Shown piece by piece: positions 34,666 to 43,827 of a DNA stretch of 64,000 nt. This DNA is from Candidatus Obscuribacterales bacterium. Its GTDB lineage: Bacteria > Cyanobacteriota > Vampirovibrionia > Obscuribacterales > Obscuribacteraceae. The notes below the pieces were generated by a model, which saw nothing but the letters and a program-made list of their open reading frames with translations, ran no database searches and was not told where the DNA came from. Made by a program: the position numbers and the translations under genes. The stretch covers positions 496,001 through 560,000 of the forward strand of contig JAHBVO010000005.1 in NCBI GenBank assembly GCA_019637435.1, in the 5' to 3' direction. Each line of letters begins with the position of its first letter. The first letter of the stretch is position 1.

Positions 34666-35846
34666 TAACCGTCGATCTGCTTAATGGCAAACTCGACTGT
34701 TTTGCGAATCAAATCGAGCATGCCACTGTAATTTGCGACATTCCGCGACCGAAACGTGGCGGGCACCAGCTGAAGCATATCACCGAGTTTTAATTGAAAA
34801 ATATAGCAGCAAGAAAGGTTTTGAAGCAGACTGTACTCCTGCCCTGCTTCGAATTTTGCCTGACGTTCCATAACTCGAAGAGAACGCTTAAAGTGCTTTT
34901 CGGCGTTCGAGAAATCGTTCTGATTCAAATTCGTCGACGCCAAACCGACCAGATTACTGACAATGTTCGGATTGTCAGCGCCCCAGAGTTTTTCTGCACT
35001 GGCTAGAGCTCTGGTATGTAACCTCTCGGCCTCATCAAGATTTCCCTTAGCATTACATATGGTGGCAAGCCGTTCCATCATACGAATCTTATATTCGTTA
35101 TCCGCTGGTAGCTTCGACAAAATGTCGACACCGCGGCGCGCAATAGGTTCAGCCTTTTCAAACATCAATGTCCGAACATATTGAGTCGACAAATGATAAA
35201 GAGTCACTCCGACTTCCGGGTGATCAGGACCGAGCGCTTTCTCCTTTATCGCTAGAGCCTTTCGTCCAAGTGCTCCTGCCATGGTGAAGTTTTCAGCAAG
35301 CGCATGACACTGAGACAGCTCATCCAGCGTCTCTCCGACCAGACGATCTTCTTCTCCAAGTTTACTTCGACGTATGCCAAGTGATTTATTTAAATACGAT
35401 TCTGATTCATCAACTTTGTTGGCGAGATATGAGCCACTGAGACCGACCCGAGAGGCGGCTTCCGCAATTGCAAGGTCGTTAGCTCCAACAGTTTTCTCAA
35501 TCGTTTCAAACGCCTTTGTCGCCAAACCGTGCGCCTCTTCGAACTCCTGTTTGGCTATAGCCAGATCAGCTCGGTAAAGGTCAACCAGGGCTACCTCTTT
35601 GCTCTCGGCACCGTAGATTTCGGACTTGATTTCACGGCTTCTCGTAAAACTTTCGTCCGCGGCATCATACTTGGCCAACCAGATTTGACTGCGCCCCAGC
35701 CACTCTAGAGCCTCCGCATATTCAGATCTTTTGGTATCGTTCCCTTTGAGACTTTCTACAGCAGATGCAAACGTCTGCTCGGACTCTTTGAACTCGCCAC
35801 GAAGGTATTGGGCCGCGCCGTCATCAATTGCTTTTTCCCAGCTCAT
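34638..35846 (-). CDS. cytoplasmic kinesin-light-chain-type TPR protein
   Basis: A 402-residue protein without signal peptide, made of about eight TPR units with 42-residue spacing typical of kinesin light chain/TPR_12 proteins (EALEWLGRSQIWLAKYDAADESF, LGPDHPEVGVTLYHLSTQY, WGADNPNIVSNLVGLASTNL). Such proteins are protein-interaction adaptors. GAGGAT lies 5 bases before the ATG. Its start is divergent to the VWA gene, 180 bases away, which hints at but does not show a link with that signalling cluster. The C-terminal 60 residues leave the TPR pattern. Confidence 0.85.
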   Translation of the reverse strand: MSWEKAIDDGAAQYLRGEFKESEQTFASAVESLKGNDTKRSEYAEALEWLGRSQIWLAKYDAADESFTRSREIKSEIYGAESKEVALVDLYRADLAIAKQEFEEAHGLATKAFETIEKTVGANDLAIAEAASRVGLSGSYLANKVDESESYLNKSLGIRRSKLGEEDRLVGETLDELSQCHALAENFTMAGALGRKALAIKEKALGPDHPEVGVTLYHLSTQYVRTLMFEKAEPIARRGVDILSKLPADNEYKIRMMERLATICNAKGNLDEAERLHTRALASAEKLWGADNPNIVSNLVGLASTNLNQNDFSNAEKHFKRSLRVMERQAKFEAGQEYSLLQNLSCCYIFQLKLGDMLQLVPATFRSRNVANYSGMLDLIRKTVEFAIKQIDGYKKDRGDYS

Positions 35847-35985
35847 TCGTCATCCTCAGGTAGGTCTAATTCTTCTTATACCTCCTATTTAGCAACTTAG
35901 CTCAAGGATAAACCCCGAGTCTTAATCATTCTACTGACAACATAAAGGGAAGCTTTTGAAGCCGAACTTCGGATTCAATTCCCTG

Positions 35986-35991
35986 TATGAT
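35986..35991 (+). promoter_or_regulatory. candidate -10 element of the VWA-PP2C-kinase operon
   Basis: TATGAT lies about 35 bases before the preferred ATG at 36026. It overlaps an alternative upstream ATG at 35987. No clear -35. Confidence 0.35.
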
Positions 35992-36025
35992 TGATGGACT
36001 ACCAAACGTTGTTATCAATAGAACT

Positions 36026-36868
36026 ATGGCGTATCTAGCAGAAATCAGCAGAGCAAACCCCTCCTGTTTCGTGTTCTTGATCGATCAATCGGGCTCGATG
36101 CAGGACCCGTTCGGATCCGTCACAGGAACGAAGACAAAGGCGATGGGTGTCGCCGACGCAATCAATCGCTTGCTGCAAAATCTTGTCATCAAATGCACCA
36201 AATCAGAAGGCATTCGCGACTACTATCACGTCGCCGTTGTTGGTTATGGCGGCAAGGGCGTGAAGCCAGCCTTCGGAGGCGCACTTGAAAATAAAACGCT
36301 AATTCCAGTGAGCGAAATTGGAAATAATCCATATCGTCTGGAAGAGCGACGCAAGAAGACCGAAGATAGCTCTGGCGCTGTTGTAGAGCAGACCATCAGG
36401 TTTCCCGTGTGGTTCGAGCCTGTCGCCTATGGCGGCACGCCGATGAACTCGGCTTTGCAGCAAGCTACATCGATCGTCGTGAAGTGGCTCGCTGAGCACC
36501 CACACTGCTTCCCACCCATAGTTATTAACATCTCGGACGGCGAATCAACTGACGGAGATCCGTTCCAATCCGCCTACGATTTGATGACTCTTTCGAGCAC
36601 CGACGGCGACGTTTTGCTGTTCAACGTGCACATCTCATCATCGAATCACCAACCAATCGAATATCCGGACAATGAGGCCGTTCTTCCGGACCAGCATGCA
36701 AAACTGCTGTTCACCATGTCGAGTCCATTGCCTGATTACATGCGAAAAATGGTCGGCAATGAGGGAATCGACATCTCGTACAACACACGAGGTTTCGTGT
36801 TCAATGCTGATCTGGTGTCAGTTATTCGATTCCTCGACATAGGCACGCGACCAAGCAACATGCGTTAG
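36026..36868 (+). CDS. VWA-domain protein of a TerY-like signalling cluster
   Basis: A 280-residue von Willebrand A-type protein with the metal-binding MIDAS start FVFLIDQSGSMQD, the threonine of GGTPMNSAL and the aspartate of INISDGESTDG, so ion binding should be intact. There is no signal peptide, so it acts in the cytoplasm. It is the first gene of a compact plus-strand group: a PP2C phosphatase starts 49 bases later, and a Clp-N/kinase gene 18 bases after that. VWA (TerY-type), PP2C and Ser/Thr kinase triads are known from ter stress-response neighbourhoods. This VWA probably presents or scaffolds the kinase substrate (inference). An upstream ATG at 35987 is in frame but falls on a candidate -10. 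Confidence 0.9.
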   Translation: MAYLAEISRANPSCFVFLIDQSGSMQDPFGSVTGTKTKAMGVADAINRLLQNLVIKCTKSEGIRDYYHVAVVGYGGKGVKPAFGGALENKTLIPVSEIGNNPYRLEERRKKTEDSSGAVVEQTIRFPVWFEPVAYGGTPMNSALQQATSIVVKWLAEHPHCFPPIVINISDGESTDGDPFQSAYDLMTLSSTDGDVLLFNVHISSSNHQPIEYPDNEAVLPDQHAKLLFTMSSPLPDYMRKMVGNEGIDISYNTRGFVFNADLVSVIRFLDIGTRPSNMR

Positions 36869-36917
36869 TTACGGGGTCTCATCGGACGATAGATCAGAAA
36901 CAGAGTGAAGCTAAGAC

Positions 36918-37658
36918 ATGAAAGTCCGTACGAAAACATTCTGGCTACCAAAGCGCGGTAACGCGACTGAGGAATACGAAGACGCAGCCTGGCCGCTAGA
37001 TTCAGTTGACTGCGAAACCGACACTTTCAGATGTGCCGTCGCTGATGGTGCCACGGAAGCATCCTTTTCACGCCGGTGGGCGCAACTGCTTGTTAAAGGT
37101 TTCGATGATGAAACCGAAATCGCTAAACTTGCCGAAGAATGGAGTTCCGAAATCAAGGGAATGGAACTTCCATGGTACGCACAGGAGAAAGCGGAATCAG
37201 GTGCGTTTTCTACGTTTAGTGGACTGATCTTAAAAGACGGAGGCACCACCGGTGGTTCCTACTCAGCAAAACTTCTTGGCGATAGCTGCATATTCCATAT
37301 GCGTGGTGAAACATTGCTCGAGTCTATGCCACTGACGAGTTACGAATGTTTCAACAACTCGCCGGCACTGCTCTGCAGCAATTTGTCCAACCATGCAGAT
37401 GTTGAGGCTATGTTTAGTTCAAAAGAAGGAACGTGGGGAAACGGAGACCGCTTTCTGCTCGTGACAGACGCAATTGCAGCTTGGACTTTCAAGCGTCAAC
37501 TCGAGCACGGTGATGGTTTCAAAAAGCTTCTAGAGATCGACAGCCAGGAAGTTTTAGATAAATTATGTCACGATGCCCGTGAAGAACATGATGAACAGGG
37601 GCGTCCCAACATGCGCAACGACGACGTCACTCTTCTCATCGTGGAAGTATTCAGTTAG
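36918..37658 (+). CDS. PP2C-family protein phosphatase
   Basis: A 246-residue metal-dependent Ser/Thr phosphatase. Motifs seen: NATEEYEDAAW, VADGATEASFSRRWAQLL with the metal-binding Asp, the glycine region SYSAKLLGDSCIF, FLLVTDAIAAW, and the C-terminal NDDVTLLIVE with the last metal aspartate. It is shorter and more divergent than PrpC/PstP-type enzymes (usual EDA and VADGMGGH are altered), but the core aspartates remain. Placed between the VWA and kinase genes, it most likely reverses that kinase's phosphorylation. There are 49 bases to the left and 18 to the right, on one strand, so a single operon. Confidence 0.88.
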   Translation: MKVRTKTFWLPKRGNATEEYEDAAWPLDSVDCETDTFRCAVADGATEASFSRRWAQLLVKGFDDETEIAKLAEEWSSEIKGMELPWYAQEKAESGAFSTFSGLILKDGGTTGGSYSAKLLGDSCIFHMRGETLLESMPLTSYECFNNSPALLCSNLSNHADVEAMFSSKEGTWGNGDRFLLVTDAIAAWTFKRQLEHGDGFKKLLEIDSQEVLDKLCHDAREEHDEQGRPNMRNDDVTLLIVEVFS

Positions 37659-37676
37659 CAAACAGAGGGACACATC

Positions 37677-39182
37677 TTGCTCGATCATTTTTCCGATTCT
37701 GCAATCAAAGTTGTCCAACTCGCTCAGTTGGAAACTGAAGACTTATGTCACGATATCATAGGCACAGAGCACCTTTTGCTTGGTTTACTCGCATACGAGA
37801 TCGGCACGCCCGCGATAATTTTGAAAGCGCTCGGCATTACACGCAGGAAAGCGAAGGAAGAAGTACTTCGCATCATGAAGCGTGGTGCAAAAGAAAACAA
37901 CTCTGTAGACTTCATGTTTACAGTTAGAGCCAAAGCGGTTTTTCGTATGGCGGAAGAAAACCGCGAGCGCAATGAAGACGGCAAAGTAGAACCTGACGAT
38001 TTGATGTCGGCGATCCTTTCAGTTCCTCGCTGTACAGCGCAGAAAGTTTTGCACGCCCTGGATGTTGACACCGACGAGCTCATTCTCAGACTCGCCAGCA
38101 AAGGTACGAGCGATACCGAGACTGGTTTAAACGCAATTACTTTCGATCAGTTGAACGAATTGCATCATCGAATTCAGGCAGGCGGAGTTCCAGTATCTAA
38201 CGATTCCGGCCAACAAGCTTTCGGCAACCAGGCTGCAACTTCCGACCCGCAGAGCGGAAACAACGGGCACACTGCCGGCAACGACCCGATGATTGGCTAC
38301 ATCATCGATCGAAAATATGAAGTCATATCCGTTCTCGGATATGGTGGAATGGGCGTCGTTTACAAGGTCAATCATCTGGTCCTGGGACGATATTTCGCGA
38401 TAAAAATAATCCATCCCTATCTTGCCGCCGATGTGCAAAATCGCAGGCGGTTTCAGCGCGAAGCGCAAGCTGCGAGCCGGTTGACGCACCCAAACCTGGC
38501 GACTGTTTTTGACTGGGACATAATGGAAGATGGCAGACCTTACATCGTCATGTATTACATTGATGGCGTGAAGCTCACCGATCTCATTCGAGTGCGGCAG
38601 ACCGTCAGTGAAAATTCATGGATATCGATTTTTATGCAGATGTGCGACGCTGTCGCGCATGCGCATGCCAATGGCGTTTTACACAGAGATTTAAAACCGA
38701 GCAACGTCATTTTGAGTAAAACAGACGACGCCTCGCATTTTGTCAAAATCGTTGATTTCGGTATTGCCAAAATATTGACGCAGAATCCCAGTGAAGCGAA
38801 AGACCTGACTAAGTCGGGAGAAGTCTTCGGAAGTCCGTTCTATATGAGTCCGGAGCAGTGCATGGGCCGGACACTGGACGTGCGCTCGGATATTTACGGA
38901 CTCGGAGTCGTGATGTACGAGTGCCTGACTGGAAGTTGTCCTTTCGTAGGCGAAAGTCTGTATCACACCATGACCCAACATGTTAACGCCGCACCACCAC
39001 CGTTTTCGCAAATTGATCATACAAACCTGATTTCCAAAGACCTGGAAGCAGTCGTTATGAGATGCCTGGCTAAAAGCCCGGACAATCGTTATCAGTCGAT
39101 GACGAGCGTAAAACGCGCGCTCACAATGGCTCTGGGAGCAGCTAGCACCCGCCCTTCCGGCAGCTTCCAAGCTAACGCGTAA
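37677..39182 (+). CDS. Ser/Thr protein kinase with N-terminal Clp-N domain
   Basis: A 501-residue soluble fusion. Residues 1-145 contain a Clp repeat (double Clp-N) domain as found in ClpA/ClpC: ALKVVQ-like opening KVVQLAQLETEDL, IGTEHLLLGLLAY, then a second half VRAKAVFRMAEENRER. After an Asn/Gly linker the kinase covers about 213-490: LGYGGMGVVYKV loop, Lys243, HRDLKPSNV (Asp338), DFGIAK at 360-365, and GSPFYMSPEQC. No membrane span. Clp-N domains bind adaptors or degradation substrates, so this kinase may recognise Clp clients or phospho-arginine-like marks (speculation). TTG start with GAGGGA 6 bases upstream. Third gene of the VWA-PP2C-kinase operon. Confidence 0.93.
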   Translation: MLDHFSDSAIKVVQLAQLETEDLCHDIIGTEHLLLGLLAYEIGTPAIILKALGITRRKAKEEVLRIMKRGAKENNSVDFMFTVRAKAVFRMAEENRERNEDGKVEPDDLMSAILSVPRCTAQKVLHALDVDTDELILRLASKGTSDTETGLNAITFDQLNELHHRIQAGGVPVSNDSGQQAFGNQAATSDPQSGNNGHTAGNDPMIGYIIDRKYEVISVLGYGGMGVVYKVNHLVLGRYFAIKIIHPYLAADVQNRRRFQREAQAASRLTHPNLATVFDWDIMEDGRPYIVMYYIDGVKLTDLIRVRQTVSENSWISIFMQMCDAVAHAHANGVLHRDLKPSNVILSKTDDASHFVKIVDFGIAKILTQNPSEAKDLTKSGEVFGSPFYMSPEQCMGRTLDVRSDIYGLGVVMYECLTGSCPFVGESLYHTMTQHVNAAPPPFSQIDHTNLISKDLEAVVMRCLAKSPDNRYQSMTSVKRALTMALGAASTRPSGSFQANA

Positions 39183-39286
39183 AGCTCCGGGAAGTTATTT
39201 TCCGAGAATAACACTGATTCTGACTCTCGCGTTGCTATGATGGTTAGGGGGTACGGTGCGCCGCATCGGACAGGAGTCAGGGGAGC

Positions 39287-39868
39287 ATGCTCATATTTTT
39301 GGCATTCGTATTTTTTACGTGTGCCTATTTCGCAGAACCGATCGCGCAAGAATGGCCGACGGTGCAAAAGTACGCGACTAACGTTCGCGGATTTTTTGAC
39401 GACTTCTCTGCCGGCGACCCATCCAAGATTATCTATTACAAAACAGCCACAGCCGAAATTATGGAACACGGCTTTGAGTCAGCCAACATCAAGTATGCGA
39501 TCAGCGGCTATTACATGACCACCGGTATTAGTGCTCGAAACGAACAAGAACGTCTCTTGCTGCAAGCAACGCCCAACGGCTCCGGTCTGAATGTCTATTA
39601 CGATCCGAATAATCCGACCATCGTCGTGATGCAGCCCACCTACAATGAAGCGCTGCGTAAGATGAAAGGTGTTTATATTCCAAAGGGCGGGTACAAGGGC
39701 AAACGAACCTCAGCGCGATTCGTGGAGGGCTACGGGTACAGCCCGATCGTAAATTATGTGAGATTGGCGTGCATCATCGTTGGTGGCGTTCTACTCTATC
39801 TGGGAGCGCAGCCGCCGAAAGCAGATCCGTTTGACGGTTTCATCAGACAAGACCGATTCAGGCGCTAG
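39287..39868 (+). CDS. DUF3592-like membrane protein
   Basis: A 193-residue protein with one membrane segment at each end (LIFLAFVFFTCAYFA and LACIIVGGVLLYLGA). Between them is a beta-rich extracytoplasmic domain with the YYDPNNPTIVVMQP pattern typical of DUF3592-type proteins. Function unknown. AGGGGAG is a few bases before the ATG. The last 11 bases overlap the convergent hflX gene. Confidence 0.75.
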   Translation: MLIFLAFVFFTCAYFAEPIAQEWPTVQKYATNVRGFFDDFSAGDPSKIIYYKTATAEIMEHGFESANIKYAISGYYMTTGISARNEQERLLLQATPNGSGLNVYYDPNNPTIVVMQPTYNEALRKMKGVYIPKGGYKGKRTSARFVEGYGYSPIVNYVRLACIIVGGVLLYLGAQPPKADPFDGFIRQDRFRR

Positions 39869-41648
39869 AGCGTTGTCTGTCGGGGCGCACTTCAGCGAGT
39901 AATTCCTGCACTTGCGAAAGCAAGTTGCCAAAACCGACTCGACTTGTTGCCGACGTGATGATAGGTCCTGGTACTTGAGCCGCTAACCAAGCCAGATCTT
40001 CGGGTCTGACCTTATCGGCTTTGTTCAAAACAGTTATTAACGGTTTGTCGACGGCACCGAGTTCAGCAAGCACGTCAAATACGCTAACAATTTGCTCTAG
40101 CACATTCGGATGACTGGAATCGACGACGTGAAGCAGCACGTCAGCGGTCTGAGTTTCTTCGAGAGTGGCTCGGAATGCCGCGACCAGCGTGGTCGGCAAT
40201 TTCTTGATGAAGCCTACCGTATCGGAGATCAAAACTGTACTTCCGTCCGGCAAGGAGGTTTTCCTTGTCGTTGGATCTAAAGTCGCAAAAAGTTTATTTT
40301 CAACAAACACATCAGACTTCGTCAGCGCATTCAGAAGTGTAGATTTACCTGAGTTCGTGTAGCCTACAAGCGCGACTACAGGAAGATTTTGCGTGACTCG
40401 TTGACGGCGTTGCGTATCGCGATAACTGCTGATTCGCTCTGTCTCTTTCTCGAGGTGATTTATTCTCGAACGAATACGACGTCTATCGACTTCAAGTTTA
40501 GTTTCACCAGGACCTCTCGTGCCAATCCCACCACCGAGTCTGGATAGCAGAAGCCCTTTCCCGACCAGCCGAGGATAGAGGTATTTAAGTTGAGCGAGCT
40601 CGACTTGCAATTTACCCTCTTTGGTTTGAGCGCGCTGAGAGAAGATGTCTAAAATCAGTTCAGTTCGATCGAGAACCTTAACACCGACCATATCTTCGAG
40701 ATTGCGCTGTTGGGTTGGGCTTAATTCCTGGTCGATGATAACCAGGTTTGCGCCAAGTTCCTGCGCCATCAAAGCGACTTCTTGAACCTTACCTGAACCC
40801 AGGAAGTGTTTCGGATGCGGTTGTTGTCTCGCTTGAGTAATTCGACCACAGATGGTAGCACCGGCGGTGCGGGCCAGTTGCGCGAGTTCATCAAGATCAT
40901 CTTCGACTTGCCACGAATCCGACTGACCGTTGATCAGACCAACGAGAACTGCGCGCTCTTCACCCTCGGCGACCTGGAGACCTGGTGCTTGCTCTCTGAA
41001 CTCGTCTTCAAGCGAATTTATGAGATCATCAAAGTTGTCCTCTCCTGCACCACGTGCGGTTTGAGGCTCCAAAACTTTCCAGAGACGTCCCTGACTATCA
41101 CGACCAGGCATCAAGTGTGCGATGTGAACGGCATCAGCCATCTTTGTATGCTCGCCGCGAGATCTGCTGAACTGTCCGTTCGGATCAACGTCAATTTGCG
41201 CAAGAAGATCCAGACGATTTTTTGCCAGACATTGCAAGCTATCTTTGGTAAAAACAGAAGGCTCATCGCGATTGGTATCACTGGCGGTGCCCTCGCCATT
41301 CGCGACAGTCAGGGCCTTCTTTTTCGCCAACTTCAATGTATCTGAATTTAGCTGCGTAAAAATAATTCGGTGTCCACAAAACCGTCCAGGTCCTACACGC
41401 ACGCCGCGCAACTCGGGCATGTTGACAGCGCTGGGTGGTCCGGCGGTTACGTTGACCACCTGACCGCGACGATTAATTACTACCGAAATGGAAGAGCCGA
41501 TCTCATGGCTAATCTCAGCCACAGAATCGGCAAGTTCGAGAGTAAGAACTTTTTCTTTCGGGATGCGTTTTGTAAGCAGACGCTCTAACTGATGTATCTC
41601 TGACTTCTTAAGTCCCTTGGCATTAGCTAAATCAAGTTTGCCGTGCAA
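39858..41648 (-). CDS. hflX: GTPase HflX with long N-terminal extension
   Basis: HflX is a ribosome-binding GTPase that splits stalled or stress-inactivated 70S ribosomes. The 596-residue product contains the HflX domain (GRITQARQQPHPKHFLGSGK, VIIDQELSPTQQRNLEDMVGVKVLDR over a helix, then GGGIGTRGPGETKLEVDRRRI) and the G domain: G1 GYTNSGKSTL, G3 DTVGF, G4 NKAD. About 215 residues precede the usual start. This includes a first GTPase-associated alpha/beta unit (LELADSVAEISHEIGSSISVV, GFCGHR-like GRFCGHRIIFTQLN), as in cyanobacterial and some other HflX proteins. The start is a TTG with GGAG about 9 bases upstream. Confidence 0.95.
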   Translation of the reverse strand: MHGKLDLANAKGLKKSEIHQLERLLTKRIPKEKVLTLELADSVAEISHEIGSSISVVINRRGQVVNVTAGPPSAVNMPELRGVRVGPGRFCGHRIIFTQLNSDTLKLAKKKALTVANGEGTASDTNRDEPSVFTKDSLQCLAKNRLDLLAQIDVDPNGQFSRSRGEHTKMADAVHIAHLMPGRDSQGRLWKVLEPQTARGAGEDNFDDLINSLEDEFREQAPGLQVAEGEERAVLVGLINGQSDSWQVEDDLDELAQLARTAGATICGRITQARQQPHPKHFLGSGKVQEVALMAQELGANLVIIDQELSPTQQRNLEDMVGVKVLDRTELILDIFSQRAQTKEGKLQVELAQLKYLYPRLVGKGLLLSRLGGGIGTRGPGETKLEVDRRRIRSRINHLEKETERISSYRDTQRRQRVTQNLPVVALVGYTNSGKSTLLNALTKSDVFVENKLFATLDPTTRKTSLPDGSTVLISDTVGFIKKLPTTLVAAFRATLEETQTADVLLHVVDSSHPNVLEQIVSVFDVLAELGAVDKPLITVLNKADKVRPEDLAWLAAQVPGPIITSATSRVGFGNLLSQVQELLAEVRPDRQRSSA

Positions 41649-41773
41649 TAGGTGTTCTCCGTATGAGGCGGCAGTTAAGGTTTCCCATGGTCAGCACAGT
41701 GTTTTGGTAAACAGGTCTTACTACTGAATAATACCCTTTATGTGCCGATAATTCACGCTGATTTAATCTACGG

Positions 41774-43591
41774 TCAACTGTCGCTGTTCCCGCTATGACC
41801 ATTATCAGGGCGTTTCAGCGTTTCAACTTCTTCTCTAGCCGCCAGTGGAATTTCATATGCATTTGTATTCGCTTGTGTAGCAAGCTCAACCTGTCTCGAT
41901 GCATCCGACGTCTCTGAAACGTTCGAAATTGCCTCCGAACCGACAGAATCGCCCTTTCCATCCGATTCCTTTTTGACTTCCGTGATGATCGCCGGACGCG
42001 CATCAGAAACACGGCGAAACTCGTGAGTAGTTTGTGATCGACCTTGCTTGCGACGGTCCTGGTAGCACGCTTCGACGCGATTCCAGTCTATAACCAGCTT
42101 TCCGCCACCTGCAAGATGCTGCTCTTCCCAATTCATAACCAAATCCAGACATGCATGGTCTATATAATCGAGGCCTTCCAGGTGCACGTGAAGCTCAGTA
42201 TCAGGCCGCACGGATTCGAGTGCCTCTGCGAATCTCGGAAGCGACAAAAACGTCGATGCCCCCTTGAGAAAAATATCGGTTCGATTGCGATCCGGATCAT
42301 CGGCGATGCGGATATCAAGGCGAGAAAAGATATACAGTAGCTTACAGATCGATAGAGCAACGCCGGTCAGGACACCGGTTAGAAGGTCTACAGAAACAAT
42401 CAAAATCACTGTGGTGGCATAAATCGCGACTTCCGATTTTCCAAATCGCTTTAGTTCGCTAATCACTTCTTTGAAGTTAGCAAGTTTCCAGCCGGTAAGA
42501 ACCAGAAGCGCAGCCAAACTACATGTCGGAATCATTCGAACGACGAATGGTAAACACGCAACGAATAACAAAAGCCACGCGCCGTGAAGGAAGCCTGACA
42601 AACGCGTCTTGCCGCCTGCGCTGACATTGACTCCGGAGCGCACCATGACACCAGTCATAGGCAGACCGCCAAAGAAGCCTGCGGTCATGTTTCCGACTCC
42701 CTGGGCGACGAGTTCGCGGTCATAGTTTGTTCGCTCACCCTTATGCAATTTGTCCACAGCAGTGGCCGTCAAAAGCGTCTCGGCTGCGGCGACAAACGCT
42801 ACGGCGACACCGTCGAATAAGATTTCCCAGGTCATGCACTTGGGCACGATAGACCAGTTGACTCCTTTAATAGAGGCGAATAGTGACTCGGGAATTTCAA
42901 CAAAGTTAATTGGAAGCTTGTAGTACCAGGCGACGAAGGTCGCAATAGAAATCGCTATCAACGACCCAGGTAAGAACTTCACAGGTCCGCGTTTCAACTT
43001 ATCCCACAGCAATATCACCGCAATCGTCAAAAGACCGACACAAGCTGCGATATGGTGGGCGGCATCTGACGGCACAATCCCTTTCCAGACGGCCATAGGG
43101 ATTGAAATCAGGTTGTTTATTCCGGTCCCCTTCGGAGTGTCGTCCACCATGACATGAAACTGACCGGCAAAAAGCAAAACGCCTATTCCGGAAAGCATGC
43201 CATGAACCACGGATGGTGGCACGGAGCGAAACCACTGAGCCAGGCGCGAATAGCCGACGATCAATTGCACCAGACCGGCGAGCATAACGATAATCATCAG
43301 TTTTTCTGCGCCATGCTCGCGAAGCAGTTCGTAGACGATCACGGCAAGACCGGCTGCCGGTCCGCTAATTTGCAGAGAACAACCGCTGAGTGGCGCAACA
43401 ATCAATCCCCCGATAATACCGGTTATGATGCCAGTCTGAGGAGGCAGGCCCGAAGCGATTGCGATACCCATGCACAGGGGCAGCGCAACCAGGAACACGA
43501 CTACGGACGAAAGCAAGTCGTGACCCAAAGTTTGTTTATTCCACTTAGGTAAAAAACCTTTGGAATTGACGACGTTTACTGACCTTGTCAT
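41774..43591 (-). CDS. SulP-family anion transporter
   Basis: A 605-residue SLC26/SulP protein: about twelve membrane segments, the N-terminal signature DLLSSVVVFLVALPLCMGIAIASG, and GGLPMTGVMVRSGVNVSAGG in the transmembrane core. A C-terminal STAS domain follows (ELHVHLEGLDYIDHACLDLV) and a charged tail. The family carries sulfate, bicarbonate or dicarboxylates; BicA-type members import bicarbonate in Cyanobacteria. Substrate cannot be decided here. It is divergent from a GlcD-like glycolate oxidase gene. The charged C-terminal tail of about 90 residues after STAS is longer than usual. Confidence 0.9.
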   Translation of the reverse strand: MTRSVNVVNSKGFLPKWNKQTLGHDLLSSVVVFLVALPLCMGIAIASGLPPQTGIITGIIGGLIVAPLSGCSLQISGPAAGLAVIVYELLREHGAEKLMIIVMLAGLVQLIVGYSRLAQWFRSVPPSVVHGMLSGIGVLLFAGQFHVMVDDTPKGTGINNLISIPMAVWKGIVPSDAAHHIAACVGLLTIAVILLWDKLKRGPVKFLPGSLIAISIATFVAWYYKLPINFVEIPESLFASIKGVNWSIVPKCMTWEILFDGVAVAFVAAAETLLTATAVDKLHKGERTNYDRELVAQGVGNMTAGFFGGLPMTGVMVRSGVNVSAGGKTRLSGFLHGAWLLLFVACLPFVVRMIPTCSLAALLVLTGWKLANFKEVISELKRFGKSEVAIYATTVILIVSVDLLTGVLTGVALSICKLLYIFSRLDIRIADDPDRNRTDIFLKGASTFLSLPRFAEALESVRPDTELHVHLEGLDYIDHACLDLVMNWEEQHLAGGGKLVIDWNRVEACYQDRRKQGRSQTTHEFRRVSDARPAIITEVKKESDGKGDSVGSEAISNVSETSDASRQVELATQANTNAYEIPLAAREEVETLKRPDNGHSGNSDS

Positions 43592-43790
43592 GCGGTACTC
43601 TCGATAGTCAACTGAATAGAAATCACGCAGCTGTGTAACGATCTTATTGAAGTTTCACTTTCATCGCGCAAATCTTTAGCATTTTCTTTTTACCGCGCTT
43701 TCCCTCTGCCATCTGGCAGTCTTTCGAGTCTTATTGTCAAGCGCGATCCTTAAACGCAGGCTAGGCAGTAGAGCTTGCTCCCGCGTTCGG

Positions 43791-43796
43791 TATGAT
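43791..43796 (+). promoter_or_regulatory. candidate -10 element of the glcD-like gene
   Basis: TATGAT lies 31 bases before the ATG at 43828 and overlaps an alternative ATG at 43792. No clear -35. Confidence 0.35.
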
Positions 43797-43827
43797 AGGA
43801 GACGTGACGAGCTCAATTTTGTGCCGA

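Noticed and set aside
35890..35985. tRNA-like sequence (TAGCTCAAGG and GGATTCAATTCC)
   Set aside because: D-arm and T-loop words are present, but no anticodon stem, T-stem or acceptor stem can be formed at proper spacing.
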